From Acetobacter nitrogenifigens DSM 23921 = NBRC 105050 (GTDB lineage: Bacteria > Pseudomonadota > Alphaproteobacteria > Acetobacterales > Acetobacteraceae): a stretch of DNA of 64,000 bases. Below the pieces are notes generated by a model. It was given only the letters and a program-made list of their open reading frames with translations, searched no databases and was not told where the DNA came from. Shown here in pieces: positions 48,759-58,311 of the stretch. The stretch covers positions 1-64,000 of the forward strand of contig NZ_AUBI01000005.1 in the NCBI RefSeq assembly GCF_000429165.1. Reading direction: 5' to 3'. How positions within the stretch are numbered: the stretch's first letter is position 1; every line of letters begins with the position of its first letter. A program made the translations under genes and the position numbers.

Positions 48759-49404
48759 TCTTGTCCTGTACGACGACGAACTGGACGAGGATTGCTACCG
48801 CGCCCGCCTTGCGCTGGCATTGTGCGGCGTCACCGCGCGGCTTCACGCCATCGACGTGACGATGGCGCGGGAGCAGGACGCTTCGTCCTTTCGGGCGCTG
48901 AGTCCCGCCGGGCGCTTGCCTGCACTTCAGGGGGTGACCGGAACGGGTGACCTTCCCGCCATATGCGGCGCTGCGGCGGTGCTGCGAGCCGTGGCGGTCC
49001 TCGCGGGACCCGCTTCCGGATGGGCTCCGGTCGATACGGGCGAGGCTGCATCCGTCGCCCACTGGCTGAGCTTCGCCGAATACGAATTGGCCGCGGCGCG
49101 ACGTTTGCGCAGGCTGGCGTTGTTCGGCCCGTCTGCGGATGACTGCGACACGCAGACGTCAACCCCGACGCACGCCGCCCTGCGCGTCATGGAAGACCAT
49201 ATGACGTTGCGCAGGATTTCGGGCCGAAGCTGGTTTGTGGGAGACAGGCCGACCATCGCCGATATCGCCCTGTTTCCGTCCTTCGCCCTGTGCCGCGACT
49301 ACGGGTTGTCCCATGACGATTATCCAGCCCTGCGCCGCTGGCAAACTTGCGTGAAGGGGCTTCCCGGGTTCATCGCAATGCCAGGCGTGCCGGAATACGG
49401 TTGA
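48751..49404 (+). CDS. glutathione S-transferase-family protein
   Basis: A 217-residue GST-fold protein. The N-terminal thioredoxin-like domain is LVLYDDELDEDCYRARLALAL with LSPAGRLPALQG near residue 50, and the helical domain ends with SWFVGDRPTIADIALFPSF, a family hallmark. The PALQG loop is followed by a variant of the usual glutathione-binding Glu-Ser. The start overlaps the Rieske stop, so the pair is co-translated. This resembles aromatic-ring catabolism modules in which a maleylpyruvate-isomerase-like GST accompanies an oxygenase, but no ring-cleavage gene is here. Confidence 0.82.
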   Translation: MSDLVLYDDELDEDCYRARLALALCGVTARLHAIDVTMAREQDASSFRALSPAGRLPALQGVTGTGDLPAICGAAAVLRAVAVLAGPASGWAPVDTGEAASVAHWLSFAEYELAAARRLRRLALFGPSADDCDTQTSTPTHAALRVMEDHMTLRRISGRSWFVGDRPTIADIALFPSFALCRDYGLSHDDYPALRRWQTCVKGLPGFIAMPGVPEYG

Positions 49405-49435
49405 CGGGGCGCTTTCATCAGGAGGACCCCGTACC

Positions 49436-50248
49436 GTGTTCACTATCGGCAAAATCCTGACGATCGCCCTCTCCCCAACCGCCCTGCTGGTCGAGGCGTT
49501 GCTGCTCGGTCTGCTGTTCCGCGCGACGCGCGCCGGGCGCGCCCTGGTGTGGGTCGCCGCCATCGGTTTTGGGGCGTGCCTCGTATTTCCCGTCGAACAA
49601 TGGGCGGTCAGGCCGCTCGACGACCGCTTTCCGCAAATCGTTGAACCGCCTGCCCACGTGGACGGGGTCATCGTCCTTGGCGGATCGATCGACGACGTGC
49701 TCAGTCAGGACCGAGGGACGCCAATCATCGCCAACGCCGCCAACCGTCTGACCGCTTTCGTGGCGTTGAGCCGCCGGTATCCGGATGCGAAGCTGGTTTT
49801 CACCGGGGGTTCCGGCGACATCAAGCAGGGCGTCTCGAATGAGGCCAAATGGGCGCGGATGGCTCTCAACGAGCTTGGGCTGCCTCCGGACCGCGTGATC
49901 TACGAAGATCGTTCGCGCACGACGCGCGAAAACGCCACTGACAGCTACGCCCTTGTTCATCCGAAGCCTGATGAAGTCTGGGTGTTGATCACCTCCGCCA
50001 GCCATATGCCGCGCTCTGTCGGCGTGTTCCGCAAGATCGGGTGGAACGTGCTGCCCTGGCCTGTGGGATATGTGTCGCGCGAACGGTTAAGCGCATGGCC
50101 TTTGTCTCTCGGCGGCCGTCTGGCGACGCTGGACTGGGCCGCACACGAGTGGATCGGGCTAACCGCCTATCGGCTCCGAGGTTGGACCGACGCATGGTTC
50201 CCCGGTCCGGGAAACTCTGCCCCTGCGGCTTCGACCAGGACAGAATAA
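49436..50248 (+). CDS. YdcF/SanA-like DUF218 membrane protein
   Basis: A 270-residue protein with two N-terminal membrane helices (residues 7-28 and 34-52) followed by a DUF218 domain outside the membrane. VDGVIVLGGSIDDV, LVFTGGSGDIKQG, EDRSRTTRENATDSYALV and LITSASHMPRSVGVFRKIGW are the family blocks. Relatives (ElyC, SanA, YdcF) affect envelope integrity; the reaction is unknown. It lies 31 bases after the GST gene and could be read with it. Confidence 0.88.
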   Translation: MFTIGKILTIALSPTALLVEALLLGLLFRATRAGRALVWVAAIGFGACLVFPVEQWAVRPLDDRFPQIVEPPAHVDGVIVLGGSIDDVLSQDRGTPIIANAANRLTAFVALSRRYPDAKLVFTGGSGDIKQGVSNEAKWARMALNELGLPPDRVIYEDRSRTTRENATDSYALVHPKPDEVWVLITSASHMPRSVGVFRKIGWNVLPWPVGYVSRERLSAWPLSLGGRLATLDWAAHEWIGLTAYRLRGWTDAWFPGPGNSAPAASTRTE

Positions 50249-50449
50249 CGCGCAGGCTCGGGATTACCCCGGCGACGAGACCGTCAGGCCGTCCGTCAAC
50301 CAGCCCCCTTGTCCGCACATCTGCCATGCTCCGAACGAGCGTTTAATCCGCACACAGATTCGCTCTCGTTCATCACTGACCGCGACACGGGCGACAGGAA
50401 GAGCGTAGGATCGTTCGGCAAGAAAACGAAAGACAAAGGATCGGGATCC

Positions 50450-51007
50450 GTGACTGCAACTCTCGGCAAAAAACATTGGTTCCTGTTCGTCGCCCTCGGC
50501 GTCGTCAGCATAGTTCTCGGCGCAATCGCATGGGTTGACGCAATTTCCGTCACGCTCGCCAGCACAATCGTGCTGGGGGCCCTCCTGATCGCCGCTGGCG
50601 TAGCGCAGGTCATCCACGCTTTCGCAGTGAAAGACTGGGGAGGTTTCCTGTTCTCCATTCTCGGAGGCGCGCTGTATGTTGTGGGTGGCGGCCTGCTGAT
50701 AGAGGAACCGGTCGCGGGCTCGGTCGTCATCACGATCTTCGTGGCTGTCAGTCTGGTCATCAGCGGCGTGACGCGTGCAGTGATCGCAGCACGCCATCGG
50801 GAACTCTCCGGCTGGTGGGTCGTCCTGCTCGGCGGGCTGTTCAGCTTTGTCGTTGGCGTGACGTTATATGCGACTCTGCCGTGGTCCGGGTTGTGGCTGA
50901 TCGGCACGATTATCGCTGCGGAGTTGATCTTCGTCGGCGTCGGCTGGATTCAGTTCGGACTGGCGCTGCGGCGCGGCGCGATTGCGACGTTGGGCACAGG
51001 CTTCTGA
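50450..51007 (+). CDS. HdeD-family membrane protein (acid resistance type)
   Basis: A 185-residue protein with six predicted membrane helices in three pairs, typical of HdeD: FLFVALGVVSIVLGAIAWV, IVLGALLIAAGVAQVIHAF, FSILGGALYVVGGGLLI, VAVSLVISGVTRAVIAARH and more. HdeD aids acid resistance at high cell density in E. coli, which would suit an acid-producing bacterium. The GTG at 50450 gives the family length; the frame is open further upstream but that part is not membrane-like. Confidence 0.85.
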   Translation: MTATLGKKHWFLFVALGVVSIVLGAIAWVDAISVTLASTIVLGALLIAAGVAQVIHAFAVKDWGGFLFSILGGALYVVGGGLLIEEPVAGSVVITIFVAVSLVISGVTRAVIAARHRELSGWWVVLLGGLFSFVVGVTLYATLPWSGLWLIGTIIAAELIFVGVGWIQFGLALRRGAIATLGTGF

Positions 51008-51200
51008 TGGGATGGCGTCCCGCCGCAGCAGATCGTGATTAGGTCAAATCGTCTGGCGACATGAGGATGCTTTAAGCGCGATCAGGATGCGCTCGCAGCC
51101 GGATGAGCCTGAGGCAAGTCGCATTTCAGGCGTTACGCCTCGCGGCGCGCCCCGGGACACGTCGGCTGACGCTGCAGTTTCATAAAGTCAGGAGCACGCG

Positions 51201-52646
51201 ATGAGCGACAATCACGAGATACGCGATCTTCCCATCGGGATCGACGCAAGCGGCGCGCGCGTCGAAACTGACTCCATGGGCTCCATCGAAGTGCCCGCCG
51301 ACCGTTACTGGGGGGCGCAAACGCAGCGCAGTCTGGTGCATTTCTCGATCGGCCGGGACGTGATGCCGATCGAATTGTGCCGAGCCTATGGCGTCGTCAA
51401 GAAAGCCGCCGCTCTGGTGAACGCCGCCGACGGGCGGCTCCCGCAATGGAAGGCGGACGCGATCATCCGCGCGGCGGACGAGGTGACGGCAGGCAAACTC
51501 GACGGCGAATTCCCGCTGTTCGTGTGGCAGACCGGCTCCGGCACCCAGACCAACATGAACGCCAACGAAGTGATCTCAAATCGCGCGATCCAGCTTCTGG
51601 GCGGCGAGATCGGTTCGAAGAAACCCGTACATCCCAATGACGACGTCAATATGGGGCAATCGAGCAATGACTCGTTTCCCACCACGATGCACGTCGTCAC
51701 GCTCCTGCAGATCGACGACGCACTCATCCCGCAGGTGGAGGCTCTGATCGCCGCGATCTCCAGCAAGGCGGAATTGTGGGCGAAAGTCGTGAAGATCGGA
51801 CGCACGCATCTGCAGGACGCCGTGCCGTTGACCGTCGGGCAGGAATGGTCCGGCTGGGCGCAGCAGCTTGAAGACGCTCTGGATGCGCTGAAAGCCGCCC
51901 GGGGCGGCCTGTTGCAACTTGCCGCCGGAGGGACCGCCGTGGGCACCGGCCTCAACGCGCCCCCGGGTTTCAGCCGGGCCATCGCTGAGCAGATCGCAAG
52001 CCTCACCGGACGCGCTTTTGTCACCGCGCCGAACAAATTTGCGGCCCTTGGCGGTCTTGACGCCATGGTGCGCGCGTCGGCAGGCCTGCGCGGCGTCGCC
52101 GTCGCACTGATGAAAATAGCAAACGACATGCGCTGGCTAGGCTCCGGTCCTCGTTGTGGACTGGGAGAACTGCGCCTGCCGGAAAACGAACCCGGTTCGT
52201 CGATCATGCCGGGCAAGGTGAACCCGACGCAGTGCGAGGCGCTGGTCATGATCGCCACACAGGTGCTGGGCAACGACGCAGCCGTCGCGTTCGCCGGAGC
52301 GCAAGGCAATCTGGAACTGAACGTCATGCGCCCGGTCATCGTGGCGAATGTCCTGCACGCAATCCGCATTCTGGCCGACGGCTGTCACAATTTCCGCATT
52401 TTCTCGGTCGAGGGCACAACGCTCAACGAGGAACGCATCCGCCGCTACGTCGAAGGTTCGGTCATGCTGGTCACCGCCCTGAGTCCAGTGGTCGGATACG
52501 ACAAGGCCTCGGCCGTCGCTCATCGCGCAATCGAACACGACGAAACGCTCCGCGAGGCGGCGCTTGCGCTCGGCGTCGACGCGGAGACGTTCGACCGACA
52601 TGTAAAGCCGCTCGACATGGTAGGCGACGGCTACGCTGGCGCGTGA
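51201..52646 (+). CDS. fumC: class II fumarate hydratase
   Basis: A 481-residue oxygen-stable, iron-free fumarase of the citric acid cycle. It shows SMGSIEVPADRYWGAQTQRS, GSGTQTNMNANEVI, GRTHLQDAVPLTVGQE and the catalytic loop GSSIMPGKVNPTQCEA with its serine. HPNDDVNMGQSSNDSFPT completes the active site. It stands alone with a long gap before the next gene. Confidence 0.97.
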   Translation: MSDNHEIRDLPIGIDASGARVETDSMGSIEVPADRYWGAQTQRSLVHFSIGRDVMPIELCRAYGVVKKAAALVNAADGRLPQWKADAIIRAADEVTAGKLDGEFPLFVWQTGSGTQTNMNANEVISNRAIQLLGGEIGSKKPVHPNDDVNMGQSSNDSFPTTMHVVTLLQIDDALIPQVEALIAAISSKAELWAKVVKIGRTHLQDAVPLTVGQEWSGWAQQLEDALDALKAARGGLLQLAAGGTAVGTGLNAPPGFSRAIAEQIASLTGRAFVTAPNKFAALGGLDAMVRASAGLRGVAVALMKIANDMRWLGSGPRCGLGELRLPENEPGSSIMPGKVNPTQCEALVMIATQVLGNDAAVAFAGAQGNLELNVMRPVIVANVLHAIRILADGCHNFRIFSVEGTTLNEERIRRYVEGSVMLVTALSPVVGYDKASAVAHRAIEHDETLREAALALGVDAETFDRHVKPLDMVGDGYAGA

Positions 52647-53243
52647 GCCTGCCGTTCAGGCAGCGCCGTTTTCGATCATTTTGCCGAATTAGAGACGACA
52701 GGGCTTGGGTACGTTTTAGAGCGAACTGAAAGCCATTTTCAGGCCGATGAGTTGTCGGGACGATTCAGATCGGCGCGCGCGTCGCCCCGGAGCGTTCCCC
52801 CTTCATCGAGTTTGCCGGACTAAGAGCGTCTGTCGGAACTATCTCTCGTTTTCACCTTGCTAGCCTGCCCTACTGCCCGCCTGAAGACGCTCGCACGTGG
52901 CTTTCAAAAACATTCCAGGCTTTGGTTTTTCGTTCTGATGCGTCTTTATCAAATCTTCCGGTTCGTTACGGCCTGACACGCCCCAGCCTGCGGCGCTCCG
53001 TTCAAACCGCGAGGCGCGCACTTCGCCCGAACAGTTTCGCACATTCGGCGCATCCGACGATGCGCCAGCCTAGGCTTTTCTCCCCGATTTCTCCCGCCTC
53101 CGCGCGAATCATTTCAAAAAATCAATGGTCACTCGATCGTTTCAACATATATGCTTTTTTATGCACGCCCTATGCCTCTCGCACGATTGCAATTGCGAGA
53201 TCGTTACAGAAGTGCTGCGATACGATTGTGGGTCGGGGTTTTT
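52647..53243. other. intergenic stretch before the double-HTH regulator
   Basis: About 600 bases. Just after the fumC stop a small CTGCC/GGCAG hairpin may end its transcript. GC content drops after 53090. Short frames here are not family-like. The regulator promoter probably lies in the AT-rich last 150 bases. Confidence 0.5.
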
Positions 53244-53272
53244 ATAAATAACAAAAATAATTAGTTATTTAT
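53244..53272. promoter_or_regulatory. AT-rich inverted repeat, candidate LysR operator
   Basis: A perfect 9-base inverted repeat, ATAAATAAC and GTTATTTAT, with an 11-base spacer, lies 66 bases before the regulator start. LysR proteins usually bind interrupted dyads of this kind (T-N11-A), so autoregulation is likely. Confidence 0.6.
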
Positions 53273-53337
53273 TTCTCGCTCCCGCAAACGTTCACGACAA
53301 GACTCTCGTCATCACGGTCTCCGGGGCGCACGCAGGA

Positions 53338-54588
53338 ATGGAACTTCCGGCACTGATCTACTTTACGAACCTTGTAGACGAAGGCTCCGCGGCGCGCGCA
53401 GCCCTCGCTCTGGGCGTCAGCGCGTCCGCGATCACTCACAGCGTGTCTGCGCTTGAGCAGGCGATGGCGGCGCACCTCCTGTCCCGCACGTCGCTCCGTA
53501 AAGGAGGCCGGGCGCTGACGACCGCGTATGGCGAAAGTCTGTATAACTCCGCCCGTCAATTACTGGGCTGGTGCGGCTCTCTGATCTCTAACAACCAGAT
53601 CATCGGGCAGCCCGAAGAGAACGCACCCGCCCCTTTGTCGACCCACGACATGCGCGCCCTGCTTCAGTCAGGCCTGACTTTGCGCATGATCGGTTACTTC
53701 CTCACCGTCTACGAAACGGGGCGTATCGCTGCGGCGGCGCAACGGCTGTCGCTTACGCAACCGACGCTTTCGCGGCAGATCCGCAGGCTTGAGGAAATTC
53801 TCGGCCGCACGCTCTTCGTGCGCAGTTCCAGTGGCGCAGAGCCAACGGCCGCCGCCGAGTTGCTCAGGCAGGGGTGCCAGCTCGTAGACAACACGTACCG
53901 GCAAATCACCCGAGACGAAAATTTCAGCTATTTCCGGGAATCAAGAACGCTGCGCCTTGCGTCCATGATGCCGACCAGTAGCGAAAGCTCGTTGACAGCA
54001 GTGCTGGCCAACCTCGTTCGTCTCTGGCGCCACCGCCGTTATCAACCCTCCCTCACAATTTCGACCATCGCAGCACCGCAGATGGTGGAAGGACTTCTCG
54101 ACGGAAGATTCGACGCCGGATTGACCGACCTGATCGATATTCCATCCAGTCTGGATCGTGAGGATCTCGAAAGATCGCCAATTTATCTGGTGTTCGACCG
54201 CTCGCATGGCCCCAGAAGCGGACAAACGCCGAAAATGATCATCAGCACGCAGCTTCTTGCCGTGCCCGCTCTGGGCACAGGCCTACGCCGCATCACGGAT
54301 CGCTATCTCGATCAGGAAGGCGTAACGCCAACCGCAATTTTTGAAACGCAATCGCTGTCGCTGATCCTCCGGCTCGTCGAGGACGGAACATGCTGCGCAA
54401 TTCTGCCCGCCGGATCGTTTCAGTCTCAGGCTGTCCATGCCTGGCCACTGCCGGATCGTTATCGCATGACGACGCGCCTGATATGGAGGAAAGATCATTC
54501 CAATCTCGCGATCATCGAGCGTCTGCGCGCATGTTTCGCCGAAATTCGTATGGAGGGAAACTCCGCGTCGCGAAGGCCTGCGGCATGA
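53338..54588 (+). CDS. LysR-type regulator with two DNA-binding domains
   Basis: A 416-residue regulator, over 100 residues longer than normal LysR proteins. Residues 5-62 form one winged helix-turn-helix (FTNLVDEGSAARAALALGV, SASAITHSVSALEQAM). Residues 115-172 form a second (YFLTVYETGRIAAAAQRLSL, TQPTLSRQIRRLEEILGRTL). The second is closer to the LysR consensus and leads into the linker and effector domain (about 190-405). The first may have arisen by duplication. Its stop overlaps the next gene start (ATGA), so the regulator is encoded in the operon it likely controls. Confidence 0.85.
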   Translation: MELPALIYFTNLVDEGSAARAALALGVSASAITHSVSALEQAMAAHLLSRTSLRKGGRALTTAYGESLYNSARQLLGWCGSLISNNQIIGQPEENAPAPLSTHDMRALLQSGLTLRMIGYFLTVYETGRIAAAAQRLSLTQPTLSRQIRRLEEILGRTLFVRSSSGAEPTAAAELLRQGCQLVDNTYRQITRDENFSYFRESRTLRLASMMPTSSESSLTAVLANLVRLWRHRRYQPSLTISTIAAPQMVEGLLDGRFDAGLTDLIDIPSSLDREDLERSPIYLVFDRSHGPRSGQTPKMIISTQLLAVPALGTGLRRITDRYLDQEGVTPTAIFETQSLSLILRLVEDGTCCAILPAGSFQSQAVHAWPLPDRYRMTTRLIWRKDHSNLAIIERLRACFAEIRMEGNSASRRPAA

Positions 54589-55886
54589 ACGCGGCGCCTG
54601 CGTCCCTCTCTCCTGCCGTCGCGCGCCGCCGGACATGGACGGTCGCTTTTCTGATAGCCGCTGGCTGCATCAGCTACATCGACCGAGCGGCGCTGTCGGT
54701 CAGCAGCACCGCGGTTATGGCGGATATGCACATGTCCTACACCCGGATGGGCCTGCTGCTATCGGTCTTCGCCTGGGCGTATCTCGCCGGACAAATTCCG
54801 ATGGGTCTGCTCGCGGATCGTTTCAACAGCCGAGGCCTTCTTGGCGCGGGGCTCGCCATATGGTCATGCGCGCAAATGGCGTTTGGACTTGTGCATGGTT
54901 CTGCGGGTCTGTTTCTTGCCCGCATCGGATTAGGATTAGGCGAGACGCCGCTTTTCCTTTCCGGCACGCGCGCGCTTGTCCTGTGGTTTCGCCCGGAAGA
55001 GCGCGGACGGCCGATCGGGCTGTTCAACGGTTCGGCCGCTTTGGGGCCAGCCATCGCCCCGCCAGTTCTGCTTGCGATCATGGCGGTGTGGGGCTGGCGC
55101 GGCATGTCGGTGACCATCGGCGCCGTCAGCCTCCTTCTTGCGCTGGCCTGGGTGATTTTCTATCGCGAACCGCAGGAGTTGCCGCTCGCGCCAGATGATC
55201 GTCGCGCTCTTCCTCCGCCTTCACCCACGGTTCATTCCGGAATTACTGAAGTCCTGAAAGACGATCTGAGCTATCTGCTGCGTAAACGTTCGAGCTGGGT
55301 CATTACCGCCGGTTTCGCTGGCGTCATTTACGTGACATGGCTCTATGCGACGTGGATGCCTGCCTGGCTCGAAAAATCTCAGAAACTGACCGCCGATCAG
55401 GCCGGACTTTTATCGGCCGCGCCTCAGTTCTGCGGTTTCGCCGGAAGCGTTCTGGGCGGATTCATCTCGGATCGGCTGGCCGCTCGCGGGATGGATCCAC
55501 TCAACGCCAGCAGAACGCCACTTGTGTTGGCTATGCTGATCTCCGCCTGCGCCACCGCGTTGACGACGCTACACCTTGGTCTCCCTCTCATGGTCGCGTC
55601 CATGGCGCTCGCCCTTTTTGCAGGAGGGCTCGCCATGACGTGCGGGTGGACGCTCGGAACGATTATCGCATCGGAAAATCGCGTCGCTACGCTGGAAGCC
55701 ATTCAAAACACAGGGGGCTCTCTCGGTGGAGCCCTTGCGCCGGCGATCACCGGCGCGCTGGCCGATCATTTCTCGAGTTTTACGCCGTCGATGCTTGTCG
55801 CCAGCGCAATCGGCGTCGGGTGCGCACTCATCTACCAATTCGGGCTGCGTCCGGGCGACGCTGCGCATCGTCCAACGCCCCTCTGA
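54585..55886 (+). CDS. MFS transporter, anion:cation symporter type
   Basis: A 433-residue twelve-helix transporter. ISYIDRAALSVSSTAVMADM in helix 1, GQIPMGLLADRFNSRGLLG in helix 2-3 and GLGETPLFLSGTRALVLWF in helix 4-5 fit the ACS family, which takes up organic anions such as sugar acids and hydroxyacids. The ATG at 54585 is fixed by the ATGA overlap with the regulator gene. It may carry the cluster substrate or a breakdown product across the inner membrane. Confidence 0.9.
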   Translation: MNAAPASLSPAVARRRTWTVAFLIAAGCISYIDRAALSVSSTAVMADMHMSYTRMGLLLSVFAWAYLAGQIPMGLLADRFNSRGLLGAGLAIWSCAQMAFGLVHGSAGLFLARIGLGLGETPLFLSGTRALVLWFRPEERGRPIGLFNGSAALGPAIAPPVLLAIMAVWGWRGMSVTIGAVSLLLALAWVIFYREPQELPLAPDDRRALPPPSPTVHSGITEVLKDDLSYLLRKRSSWVITAGFAGVIYVTWLYATWMPAWLEKSQKLTADQAGLLSAAPQFCGFAGSVLGGFISDRLAARGMDPLNASRTPLVLAMLISACATALTTLHLGLPLMVASMALALFAGGLAMTCGWTLGTIIASENRVATLEAIQNTGGSLGGALAPAITGALADHFSSFTPSMLVASAIGVGCALIYQFGLRPGDAAHRPTPL

Positions 55887-55917
55887 AAGCCACCTTGCAA
55901 ATTAGGGAAATACAGCA

Positions 55918-58296
55918 ATGACGTCTCGGCAACTCCTCACATTTTCCAGCATCATCAGCAGCCTTGTAATTATTTCCAACGCCTACGCAGCCCCGACCTC
56001 CTCCAGGCCGAAGACGTTGCGAAAGCCGTTGACGCACCCCTTGGCGGCAGGTGCTGCATCCTCACCCACCAGCCCACAATCCACCCCACGACACGCCAGG
56101 GCGATCGCGCAGGGCAACGAGGCCGTCACCGTTTTCGGCCGTGGCTCAACGCGGCAGATGACCAGCGTCACCCGCACGATGATGCAGCAAAGCGTGCCCG
56201 GCACGTCGCCGCTGAAGGTGCTGAGCCAGTTACCGGGCGTCGTCTATCAGTCGGCGGATCCATTTGGCGCTTATGAGTATTCCAGCCAGATTTTCATGCG
56301 CGGATTCAGCCAGTCTCAACTTGGCTTCACGCTCGACGACATTCCGCTCGGCGATCAACAGTTCAACAACTACAATGGCCTCGCCGTGACGCGCGCCATC
56401 ATCTCTGACAATGTCGGCGGCGTGGACGTATCGCAGGGAGCGGGCGCAATCGACGTCGCCTCCACCAGCAACCTGGGCGGCGCCATCGAGACCCACTCGC
56501 TTGATCCGTCGCACAAACGGGGCGGTTCAATTGGTCAGACCTTCGGCAGCAATTCCACAATGCGGACGTTCGTACGTCTGGAAAGTGGCGACCTGAACCC
56601 GACCGGAACGCGGTTTTACGTTTCCTATGCACGTCTGAATGAAAATTTGTGGAAAGGTGCCGGTTACGACCACTCAGATCAGGTCAACGCCAAGTTCGTA
56701 CAACCGCTCGCGCGTGGCTCTTCCGTGAAAGTCTTCTTCGACTGGAGTTCGATCCAGCAGTTCGATTATCAGGATATGACGATGAACTGGCTGCATACAG
56801 TCGGCCCCAACCTCGCCAACTACTACCCCGATTATACGGCGGCCTATAACGCTGCTCTGGGCCAGTATTCCTCGACTGTTCTCAAGACAAATGATCCTCT
56901 CGACGCCGCCTATTACGCCGGAACGGCCAATCGCGTCGATTATCTGGGCGGCGTTACGCTCGATGAAAATCTCACATCGTCGCTGAACTGGAAAACGACG
57001 CTGTACGGCCATGGCGATAGTGGCTACAGCACCTGGACGACGCCCTATATGCCTTCGCCTAATGGAGCGCCCCTATCGCAGCGCGTCCAGACTCCCGGCA
57101 TCGCGCGTGGCGGCTTTCAAACGGCCCTCACATGGAAAATCGGACGGCACAAGTTGAACGCGGGCATCTGGTATGAATACGGAAACTTCACAGAAAGCCG
57201 CTATTTTACCGAAGCCCCGGTGCTCGGTCAGGGCACGCTCGGCAACCCGACCACCGGCTTTCCGGGCGACAAGATTTTTGCGACCCCATGGCAGGAAGCG
57301 TTCTCAACGAATACCTTCGTATTCCACTTGCAGGACACCTACAAGATTACCGACACCCTGACGGTGAATGCAGGTTTCAAGTCGATGATCGTCAACTCCG
57401 GCAACAGCGTGCTGACGCAGGACGTCGCCATCAACGGCACACAGGTCGCACAGGGACGTCTGGAGGCCTCAAACGCCTTCCTGCCTCAGGTTTCCGCGAT
57501 ATGGCGTTTCCTGCCTCGTCACGAACTGTTCTTCGACGTATCGCATAACATGCGGTCCTTCCCCCTCGACGGCTACGGAACCAACGTGTCGGCGACGCCA
57601 TGGACCGCCTCGCAGGCCAGTTTTCAGGCGACGAAAAACACGCTGAAACCGGAAACGGACTGGGTATACGAAGGCGGTTACCGCTACACCTCCCCGATTG
57701 TCAGCGCTCTCGCCTCCCTCTATCGCATCAATTTTTCCAACCGGTTGCAGTTGATCACCAACAATTCGGGTATCAACCCGATCACCGCAGTGCAGAACGT
57801 CGGCGGCGTGACGACCAACGGCGCGGAAGCGAGCGTGACCGTCCGGCCTTTGGAAGGCCTTTCAATCTATAACTCCTTCTCCTATGCGCACTCGACGTAT
57901 GACCAGAACGTCGCGACGTCCTCCGGCGTCGAGCCGACACGTGGCAAACTGGTCCCGAACTATCCGCAGTTCATGTATAAAGCGAACGTCACCTACCGCA
58001 TCGGCGGTTTCGATACGCATGTCGACGGAATCTACATGTCGCATCGGCAACTGACCTATACCAACGACCTGCATGCTCCAGGATATTTCCTGATGAATTT
58101 CGGAGCGCGATACAATTTTGGAAATGCAGGGCCTCTGAAGGGCATTACGGCGGCGTTCAATATCTACAACCTGACGAACAAGACTTACATCGCGACGACG
58201 AACGAACTGGGAAACAACTTCACGAATACCGGCTACAATTATTTCCTGATGGGCGCGCCACGGCAGTTCTTCGGCACGATCAGCGCAAGTTTCTGA
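55918..58296 (+). CDS. TonB-dependent outer-membrane receptor
   Basis: A 792-residue receptor. The signal peptide ends near residue 24 (SNAYA), followed by a Pro/Ser-rich spacer to about residue 62. The plug domain contains SPLKVLSQLPGVVYQSADPFG, IFMRGFSQSQLGFTLDDIPLG and LGGAIETHS. The 22-strand barrel ends in the usual terminal Phe (FFGTISASF). It imports a ligand using TonB energy. Its position between two MFS genes and ahead of catabolic enzymes points to a small organic substrate rather than a siderophore; this is inference. There is no FecR/sigma pair beside it. Confidence 0.94.
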   Translation: MTSRQLLTFSSIISSLVIISNAYAAPTSSRPKTLRKPLTHPLAAGAASSPTSPQSTPRHARAIAQGNEAVTVFGRGSTRQMTSVTRTMMQQSVPGTSPLKVLSQLPGVVYQSADPFGAYEYSSQIFMRGFSQSQLGFTLDDIPLGDQQFNNYNGLAVTRAIISDNVGGVDVSQGAGAIDVASTSNLGGAIETHSLDPSHKRGGSIGQTFGSNSTMRTFVRLESGDLNPTGTRFYVSYARLNENLWKGAGYDHSDQVNAKFVQPLARGSSVKVFFDWSSIQQFDYQDMTMNWLHTVGPNLANYYPDYTAAYNAALGQYSSTVLKTNDPLDAAYYAGTANRVDYLGGVTLDENLTSSLNWKTTLYGHGDSGYSTWTTPYMPSPNGAPLSQRVQTPGIARGGFQTALTWKIGRHKLNAGIWYEYGNFTESRYFTEAPVLGQGTLGNPTTGFPGDKIFATPWQEAFSTNTFVFHLQDTYKITDTLTVNAGFKSMIVNSGNSVLTQDVAINGTQVAQGRLEASNAFLPQVSAIWRFLPRHELFFDVSHNMRSFPLDGYGTNVSATPWTASQASFQATKNTLKPETDWVYEGGYRYTSPIVSALASLYRINFSNRLQLITNNSGINPITAVQNVGGVTTNGAEASVTVRPLEGLSIYNSFSYAHSTYDQNVATSSGVEPTRGKLVPNYPQFMYKANVTYRIGGFDTHVDGIYMSHRQLTYTNDLHAPGYFLMNFGARYNFGNAGPLKGITAAFNIYNLTNKTYIATTNELGNNFTNTGYNYFLMGAPRQFFGTISASF

Positions 58297-58311
58297 CCGC
58301 GAGGCGTCGTC

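Noticed and set aside
52922..53251. 109-codon open frame before the double-HTH regulator
   Set aside because: No family features, no ribosome site seen and it runs into AT-rich regulatory DNA; it appears to be chance.
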